Positions 57,292-64,000 of a DNA stretch of 64,000 nt are shown here, piece by piece. Positions within the stretch are counted from its first letter, which is position 1. Every line of letters starts with the position of its first letter. The translations under genes and the position numbers were made by a program. This stretch comes from Hericium rajendrae. Its lineage: Eukaryota > Basidiomycota > Agaricomycetes > Russulales > Hericiaceae. The notes below the pieces were generated by a model. That model was not told the origin of the DNA. It did no database searches and worked only from the letters and a program-made list of their open reading frames with translations. Location of the stretch: NCBI GenBank assembly GCA_033439255.1, contig CM065882.1, positions 2,170,001 to 2,234,000 on the forward strand, written 5' to 3'.

Positions 57292-59046
57292 TGCGATGAT
57301 GGTCAGTCGCTTGTGCACACTTGGAAGCGGTGCACTTACCTCCTGCAGGTCCAGGATCCCTCAAATATCTTGCTTCATTGTCCCATACCCTATGGACATT
57401 GTCTCGGTCTGCCTTCTCTTCTATGCCGGGTCTTGCTGGTCCCATGTAACATATTCTTTCTTGTCCGTTTACCTTAATCCCGTGATAGCAATGTACGATA
57501 TCGATTTCTTGTGTCCTCTCGGTGTCCACATATTATTATCGGTCATTTGTACATACCTAGCGACGTTGTCTCGAAGTTCACGTTTTCCTGACGGGCTGGT
57601 CTCAAGGAACCCAGGGCAATAGACGCACATTACGCATAGCTGTCTGAGGATCGAAAGCGTGTTAGGGCTGCGTAGTACTGCAGGGATAGGACGTACCTCA
57701 GTGCTTAAGATCTATCTCGGCAAATGTGTGCGTCATAACTGCAAACTCTCGATTCGAAAGAGCGCCAGCAGCAGAAGACGGACATGCCGTTGTTTACCTA
57801 TAGATATCGCCCATGCAAGTTCTACAATGAAGAACTGATGGCAGCAACTCGAGAAATTCTGACATGATAGGCGCGAAGGTAAATCCATTCACTAGGGCAG
57901 TGGGCTGCAAGCGACCTACTGGATAGAAAAGAGTCAACGACCATGATAAGGGATGGCAAGAACGGGACATACCTCATTGGTTCCTCACATCGTGGAGACT
58001 AAGAGAGGTTCATTATACGACATGACTCGACATCCCGATCCGAGATCAAGCCGCAGTAGCCAAAGACGGGGATGCAATTTCCTCCCCCCAGCTGTCGTCC
58101 GCGGAATATCCACAGCCAGAGATAGCATTTGATAGAGCCATGCAGAGCAACTGACATGGCAAGTGTAGGGCAATTTTATTGACTGAAGACAGTAGGCTGC
58201 AATGGAAGACATGTCGACCGAGACAGGGTCGCACAGAAAATCTCTGAAGGTCAGCAGAAAATCAGCTTCAATGAAACGGGAGCAGATAAAAGCAGCAGAT
58301 CGGCATACCTCTCAGTATAAGTACGTGGCCCCATCGCAGCAAGTGGGTTCCATCATAGAAATGAAAGGTTTGGTTCCCCCACACAGCCCTCGCGAGTCAC
58401 CTCGACTCAGGACTCGACGCCCCACGGTCCAAAAAATTCCAGAACAATCTGAAAGCAAAGTAAATATCAAGGGGTCTCGAATGACGATGGAAGTGGACGA
58501 CGAGCAAGGTTCTCCATCGAGGAGAACGCGAAGTTTTCTGGCTCCCCATCGATGCACCCAAATCTTGACGAGGCGATCTCAGCGGCCCGGGAAGCGTGAT
58601 GTTCTTTGGAGGTCATGTGACCGCGTCGGCTATTGGCGAAATTGGTCATAGCAAGGGGCCCCGCCGCAGGCGGGTAGAAAAAATTGGCAAGGGGCAAAGT
58701 CAAGAGCGGGCGAAAAGGTGGCCAGGGACGTCCACTCGTCTTGGGGGAGACGCCGAGCTGCCGAAGGGTCCATAGCCCTCCTCGCCTGCGCCGGTGAAAC
58801 TCCATCAACCGCGCCCATGTCGGGGCTTCTGGCGCCAAAGCCAATCTGCGGGTCGTCGCTAGTCGCTGCGCCCAGAGATACGGTACTCGTCTGCTAGAAT
58901 GTTCAGACTTCAAGTTCACTTGTACTTAGTGATTAGAGCCGCGCCTTCGCGAGGAAAGAACTGCAGTGTGGCACACACAGCGCGGAAGCACTTTGTACGC
59001 TCCGCCCAGTCTGAAAGGGGCGCGCCGTACCCTCTCTTCTGCAGCC
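57292..59046. other. 1.75 kb without a supportable gene
   Basis: Two antiparallel frames of about 150 codons overlap here (58202-58651 plus, 58467-58919 minus). Neither has a recognisable domain. A short G/C hairpin (CCCGCC-GCA-GGCGGG) lies near 58660. Confidence 0.4.
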
Positions 59047-59865
59047 ATGTCGATTCTGAAGCCCGCTACTACAGTAATCCTTCCTGAGCAGCCACAGTCC
59101 GCAATTCGGAGCCGCTTCGAGCGGCTCTCGATGTACTTTCCCATCTACAACCCGGGCACACATTCCGGTCCCGTCGACTGGTCGTTCTGCCATGTCGCGC
59201 CGTCGCGCGAGGACGATCGCGACCACTATCGCATTTACTGCGACACGACCCCAACCTGCATCCAGAACGGAATTCACGCCAGAGCGACGGCCGTCGTATT
59301 TGAGGTAACGGCCCGCATCCACGCGCAAATGTGCTTCCTCACAACCGATGGAGATCGCGCACACCCATATGTTGATGAAGATGAAGATGCCGATGCGCCG
59401 CTCATGGCCTCATGCTGGCTCGAAGCGGCTGGCGACTCGCCTCAAGACCGCACGATCTGGCAGCGGGCGCTGAAGCGCCTGCAGCAGATCGTTCAGCGGG
59501 GCGTCGCTAACGCCTGCATGGACGAGTTTATCACACCCGTCATCTCGCCAGGAACGGCCAACCCGGACACACTGCCTGCGCTACTTCAAGTCTCTTGGAA
59601 GCCTCCGGTAATATCTTTCTTCTCGTTTTTTGTGCCCTAACAGTTGCTGACCAATATTTCTATACATCAGATTCCATTTGATTTGAAGGCATTCCCGTTC
59701 TTGACGAATTGTCAAGAGCACATTCCATTGCCGTCGCGCGACCAGATCCCATTCGGCAGGCGCGTTCGCGTCCACTTCGTTCTGCACTCCGGCATCTCCC
59801 CTGCAACCAAGAAGAAGGGTCCCCTCGTTGCCGCTAGGGTCGTCTACATGCACCTTATCGACTGA
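59047..59865 (+). CDS. Uncharacterised protein upstream of the transposase-like gene
   Basis: Two exons (intron of about 63 bp after SWKPP) give about 250 aa starting in context GCCATGTC. Segments include RFERLSMYFPIYNPGTHSGPVDWSFCHVAPS, TPTCIQNGIHARATAVVFEVTARIH, DRTIWQRALKRLQQIVQRGV, and the ending IPFDLKAFPFLTNCQEHIPLPSRDQIPFGRRVRVHFVLHS to VYMHLID. There are no membrane segments. The last ~60 residues have alternating beta-like character. I recognise no family. Its position just upstream of, and co-oriented with, a transposase-like gene suggests it may be a second protein of the same mobile element, but no terminal repeats were found. Confidence 0.6.
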
Positions 59866-60302
59866 TATGAAAATTCTTATTCTTCGCTATGTAACAGTCT
59901 GTAATTCTCCGTTTTCAGTTATCTCATCTCGTGTTTTAGGTGAAGGGAAAAACATGTAGCATTTATGTATTCTAGTAGCCTTTCTCCGAAGTTGACATCC
60001 ATAACCTGTACAGTAGTAATAGCTGTCTCCGTCTCTGTAGTCTGTTGCTATGGTCTGAATCAAATCATCCTGAATATTAGCTCACGGCATACCGGCTCTT
60101 GTTGTGAAACAGTGTGATTGTGATTTGCAAATGAGGCATGCAGCAGCAAGCGAGAATATGACAGCGCGAAGGGCGCGCAGACTTGGACATGCCGAGCCAA
60201 CGAGTTGCTCCCGCTGGTCATATAGGGACTCGGAGGTTGCCTGGGCACACCCGTTGCTCCCGACTTCGCTCTCACCTCTCGCTGCTATCGCGTCTCGCAA
60301 CA
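59866..60302. other. Promoter region of the transposase-like gene
   Basis: No gene; mixed A/T and G/C sequence. Confidence 0.45.
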
Positions 60303-62530
60303 ATGTCCACCTTCGAGCCGGACATCGTCCGTTCGATCATTAGGAACGCATTACCGTCCAAGGAGCACGACAAGTTCGACAAGCGATGGACAAAGTCGGT
60401 GAGTCTGAATTTCTTTCTCGAATGCGCAGGATTGGGCTCACCTTCATTCGCTTCGGCCGTATGACAGGTTGACGACCACGTCGAGACCTGGAGTGCGAGC
60501 AATCCGCATGCGGGCGAGGCAACGGCGCACGCCCAGTTCACTTGGGTCGCGCACGTCGTCGCATACGTCGAGTTCTTGCATGAGCGGACCAAGCCTGCTC
60601 CGAGATCTCCGACGGGGACAAAGCCCGTGCCGCTCGCGCTGAAGATCCCCATCTATGGACCGCATTTCAGCCCCCCACAGCACCTCCACATCATCAAGCG
60701 GACTCCGTCAGGAAGGGTCCCAAAGGTTAGGATAGAGACAACGTACCTCAAGCCCATCAACATCATCCACCCATTCTACCATGCCCCGAGGCTCTCGGTA
60801 TGTCCGTGCTGCCGTGGCAACAACCTATCTTGGGACAGCTGGACTGCGACCGGGCCGCGCAGCGTTTATGGCGTAAGACGGCCGGAGCTGGCGCTGGGGT
60901 ACCAGGTAAGGTGCAACGACTGCAAGACTGAGCGGAGCAAGTTACCGCCGGATGAGTGGGATACCATCCAGTATTCCTATGCGACAACAAGTGATAAGTT
61001 CTGGGAAGGCTGGGAATATTGGCAGATTCCACGTACGTTGTCTCGTCCACCTACTTAGCGCCGAGATTGCCCATCTGACGCTCTGATGCAGGTGGCCTTC
61101 CCGTCTTCTTTCACAGGTGTGCGGTCACTCGTGACCTGCTCGACCTTATCATCGAGCTTCGCCTGTCGAGTACATCAGCAGGCCTTGCTGAGAACATCAA
61201 ACGTGAGTCAGCGATCGTCCTATCTCGGATTCATTAGCAATTTTTTACTGACCACTGCGCGCAGAGCTCCACCTTCTCGAGTACCACCAAGCCGTGGTCG
61301 ATTTTCTCGAGGACTACAAGCGGCACTCGATCTGCGGCTTCACGGACATTCCACTCGACTCCTTCTCAACATATAATGACCCCAATGGCTGGAACGGGCG
61401 TACGATATCTGGAGACTCCATCACCGCAATCCTGCTGGAGAACAGTGCGCGCACGCGCCGCAACGAGTCGACTGATTATTTGAAGACACTCACTGGTGCG
61501 TCCGAGGGTTTGCACCCTGTGAATCTTCTTAATGGAGTCATTCATATTTTTCTTTAGCTGTTTCCGTTTCCGTTGATGCCACGTTCGAGTCGACGAAAAA
61601 AGCCGTCACCACGAACAGCAGCTTGGTCCGAACCAATCCCTCGGGTGGTGGGCTGTTCAGCGGGATCAACGAGTTTGAGGAAATCTTGTTCTGGGTACGT
61701 CACTCAGTCTTGTTCACTGCATCTGTACTGACACTGCGCGGGATCAGAAACTGTCACAGACCATGTCAAACGCGGAGATCATCGAAGCTCTCGATGGGCT
61801 CAAGGATCGCCACGTCGCACTGGACAAGCCACTGCCAGAGGTCGCGACGGCAGACAATTGCTGCCACGTTCGGAGCGCGATCGTGAGCGTATTCTCCCAG
61901 ATTCACGTGGTGCTAGACGTCTACCATTTTTTGATGAGGTACGTCTCGCACGGTGTCAGTGCCTTGAACGAACTTACTGATGCTCGCACGCTCACTTCAC
62001 AGGTATGCCGTCGCGATTGTGAATGGCAAGCGAAATGTATGGTATTGGGTCGTCATCGAGGACATCCGAGAGGCCATCTTGATCAAGAAAGCCGATGCAG
62101 AGTCGAAGGCCATCTATCGGACGAAGGAAGATCAAGAACTCAGGCTCGAGGCAGCATACAGGGCCTGGGATCAGCATGGAGGCGTGTGGGCTGCAGCTGC
62201 ACCCAGGGTAATTGTCCGATCCCTTACACTGACTATGTGCTCCCGTACTCACAAGCTCCATAGGTCCATGAAGCTCAGATGAACCATGTTCGGAAAGGCT
62301 GCCTCGCGCGTCACCGCCAAGACATCGCGACCGACGGCAGCCGCATCGAGGGCACCCACAAAGGATGGAACTCGATCATGAGGTCGCACGCCTGCGGCCT
62401 CGAAGTCTTCCTCGCGCTGATGTGTGGACCCTGGGAATGGAGGCGGCAGCCAAAACCAAAACCAACAGAGTACCGGGGGGTGCGAGGGGACCAAGTATCT
62501 CAAGAGGGGAGCGCCGAGACGTGTAGCTGA
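60303..62530 (+). CDS. Transposase-like protein with zinc ribbon
   Basis: Eight or so exons give about 570 aa. After a helical head comes a zinc ribbon: CPCCRGNN ... CNDCKTERSKLP, within GPHFSPPQ to WDTIQYSY. The central region has VSVDATFESTKKAV (candidate first Asp), TADNCCHVRSAIVSVF (second Asp in a DNCC motif), VVLDVYHFLMRYA (DxxHF motif typical of transposases), and DGSRIEGTHKGWNSIMRSHACGLE with a candidate catalytic Glu. This order of D, D, DxxHF and E is like fungal DDE transposases and their domesticated relatives with N-terminal Cys clusters. The sequence ends soon after the E motif with CGPWEWRRQPKPKPTEYRG, so the C-terminus may be truncated or frame-shifted. Exact superfamily is not decided. 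Confidence 0.7.
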
Positions 62531-63633
62531 CGGGTGATCGTACTACGGGTAGGGGAGCAAGGCCGCGGAGGGCGAGCTTGCTGCGCGCGGGCGACTTCCG
62601 ACACGGCTCTGCTAGGGACGATGACGGTACGACAAGACTCACGGGTCTTAGGTGATACGGCTTGTAGATAACGGCGCGGCGACGAGTACGACGAATATGA
62701 TGAGCGACACGAGAAAGTGAGAAGAGCTACGTCTGAGACGTGCTTAGAGACTGGGGTGAGAACGTCAAACGGCGGGCTTTGTGAGATCTGAGCTCTGAGG
62801 GGAAAAAGGCAGATTCCGTTCCCATTCTCTAAGTCAGTAGCTACGGTACAAATGGGCAAGGCCGCCTCTGGCGGCCCGGCGCGACTCCCTACGACAACCT
62901 CCCGCTGACCGACCCAATCTCCAATTCCTTCCTGATCCTGCCTGCTCCGGGTCCCTTGGCGAGTGGAGTCGTTGCGACTCGGCCCGTGCAGGGCAGAGGG
63001 CGTGCGCGTGGTACGAACGAATCAAAGGTGCCGCCTTACAACGTCGCCCGGGCGTGCGTCGGGAACGGCGGGCACGTCGAGCTTGAATGGCTGGGATGAC
63101 ATCAGTAGCGCACTGTCGCGGGCGCCGCTCGTGATCCGGGGGCGTGTGGGCGTTCGAGGGCGCGTTGATTGAGCCGGCTGGTTCTCTGGGCGCGCTTCTG
63201 TTCCTGTGCCGCTGACTCGTCCGGCCGGTTGATCTCCTGCCCGTTCGGTGCATCGGACCACGGGACGCCGGCTTTAGTCCAACCCGGTCGGTCCCGAACC
63301 CGTGGGGGCGCTTGTCCTGTGCGGGGAGCAACGTCGCGGTGGGCGGACTTGGTGCGGCTGAGGTGAAGTGAAGCGGGACGGGCAAGGAGGCGGGGAGTGG
63401 GCAATGCCGTTGCAAGGCGCGCTAAAGGGCGCATCATTCTCCCCCTAACTGAAAATTTAGACTCTCCGTAGTCTAATCTGGAGCCCCACGAGGGATTCGG
63501 GCGCGGACATGCGTGAAGCCGATTGTGCGACGGCGCCCTGGGCGGGTGTGCTGCAGCAAGCCTATAAAAGGCATCTACGCCCCGGGAGGGCACTCAACTC
63601 CGAGCCATCTTCGCGCCCGGCAGTCTTGTCCCG
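62531..63633. other. GC-rich intergenic region
   Basis: Notably G/C-rich from about 62840, with a GGCCGCC-TCT-GGCGGCC hairpin near 62862 and a TTAGACT-CTCCGT-AGTCTAA hairpin at 63457-63476. It ends in a TATA promoter. Antisense ORFs here are low-complexity Arg/Pro-rich and unconvincing. Confidence 0.45.
63563..63570 (+). promoter_or_regulatory. TATA box of the 3'-edge gene
   Basis: TATAAAAG 71 bp before the ATG at 63634, the clearest TATA box in the right end of the window. Confidence 0.6.
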
Positions 63634-64000
63634 ATGAACACCTTCCTTGATCAAGTCTTCCGCCAGAAAGTGACCTGGCTCCTTTCGGAGCGCTCGTGGA
63701 CCCCGCTTGATGCGTCCACGCTGTCCAGCGCGACGCGGTCATCCGGGAACGCGAGATCTGGGGTCGAGACCTCATGGTCGCCGTAGTACGTCCAAGCTCG
63801 TTTGCGGCGTTGTTGCGTACCTGCTAATTCTCGGGACTCCAGAAGGACTACCAGCGCTACGCTGGCGCCATCGACGTGGGTCTGCAGGATGACATCACGC
63901 AGATGTCGGACCACTTCCTGTCCGAGGCCGCCCGCGCGTCCGGGAAAGTCCGCCGTTGGCTCGACTGGGGTTGGTACCTCATGCCGTCGCTGAAGCGCGA
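63634..64000 (+). CDS. 5' part of an unidentified gene, cut by the window edge
   Basis: ATG at 63634 opens MNTFLDQVFRQKVTWLLSERSWTPLDA. After one -1 shift (near 63715) the frame reads VQRDAVIREREIWGRDLMVAV; an intron of about 54 bp follows, then KDYQRYAGAIDVGLQDDITQMSDHFLSEAARASGKVRRWLDWGWYLMPSLKR to the edge. The sequence is helical and charged with aromatic positions. I recognise no family. The TATA promoter and splice sites argue for a real gene. The gene is incomplete. Confidence 0.55.

Noticed and set aside
56588-57529. Long antisense ORF (313 codons) opposite MAF1
   Set aside because: Arg/Gly/Val-rich shadow of the MAF1 exon; no splice or domain support.
58202-58919. Two overlapping antiparallel ORFs of about 150 codons
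   Set aside because: They cannot both be real, neither has motifs or introns, and start contexts are weak.
58655-62880. G/C hairpins near 58660 and 62862 as ends of a Helitron around the transposase-like gene
   Set aside because: The two hairpins differ, no CTRR end or A/T target is present, and no Rep/helicase gene exists.

Overview
The window is nuclear DNA of a filamentous basidiomycete, most likely an Agaricomycete. Nearly every gene is split by short (about 45-70 bp) GT-AG introns. Start codons often sit in CACC/GCC-ATG-G contexts. The gene families also fit: PHO84-type phosphate carrier, wax-synthase-like MBOAT, TAP-like alpha/beta hydrolase, GH81 glucanase and a fungal fruit-body lectin. 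I see no tRNA, rRNA, CRISPR array or bacterial-style operon.

Layout. 1-7.4 kb: a small MITE, an LYR-motif mitochondrial protein (-), a PHO84-like transporter (+, frame-broken) and a small hydrophilic ORF. 7.4-15.6 kb: a nucleolar RRM protein (NOP15/NIFK type, -) divergent from an unknown basic protein (+), a membrane-anchored TAP-like hydrolase (+), an F-box/ankyrin-like protein (+) and eIF1A (-). 16-23 kb: a macro-domain ADP-ribose hydrolase (-), a mitochondrial-type SDR (-), a 2.1 kb gene-poor gap and a YANK/STK32-type kinase (-). 23-33 kb: a YVC1-type vacuolar cation channel (+), an unusual tandem-repeat membrane protein (+), a second and longer MITE, and a wax-synthase-like gene (+) split by a 1.37 kb CACTA-like insertion. 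33-45 kb: a RAD51D-like recombinase (+), a GH3 glycosidase (-), SERINC/TMS1 (-), a DapA-family aldolase (+) and an N-terminally extended fruit-body lectin (+). 45-57 kb: a secreted GH81 glucanase (-), an unidentified broken gene (-), MED22 (-), mitochondrial dynamin MGM1 (+), an SCP2 protein ending in a peroxisomal AKL tripeptide (-) and MAF1 (+). 57-64 kb: accessory-looking sequence with an unknown protein, a transposase-like protein carrying a zinc ribbon, and the 5' end of another gene behind a clear TATA box.

Most genes are housekeeping and functionally unrelated, as usual in fungal chromosomes. Weak themes are RNA and ribosome biogenesis (NOP15, eIF1A, MAF1, MED22), mitochondria (LYR protein, SDR, MGM1), and wall or surface (GH81, lectin, GH3).

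Two cross-cutting observations matter most. First, several well-conserved genes (PHO84, GH3, MGM1, MAF1, the lectin linker) are interrupted by single-base shifts. All but one are -1 and most lie in short G or C runs, which looks more like homopolymer under-calling in the assembly than real gene decay. Second, three non-autonomous DNA transposons with inspectable inverted repeats and 3-bp target duplications are visible. One of them interrupts a metabolic gene so cleanly that the reading frame resumes across the target site.
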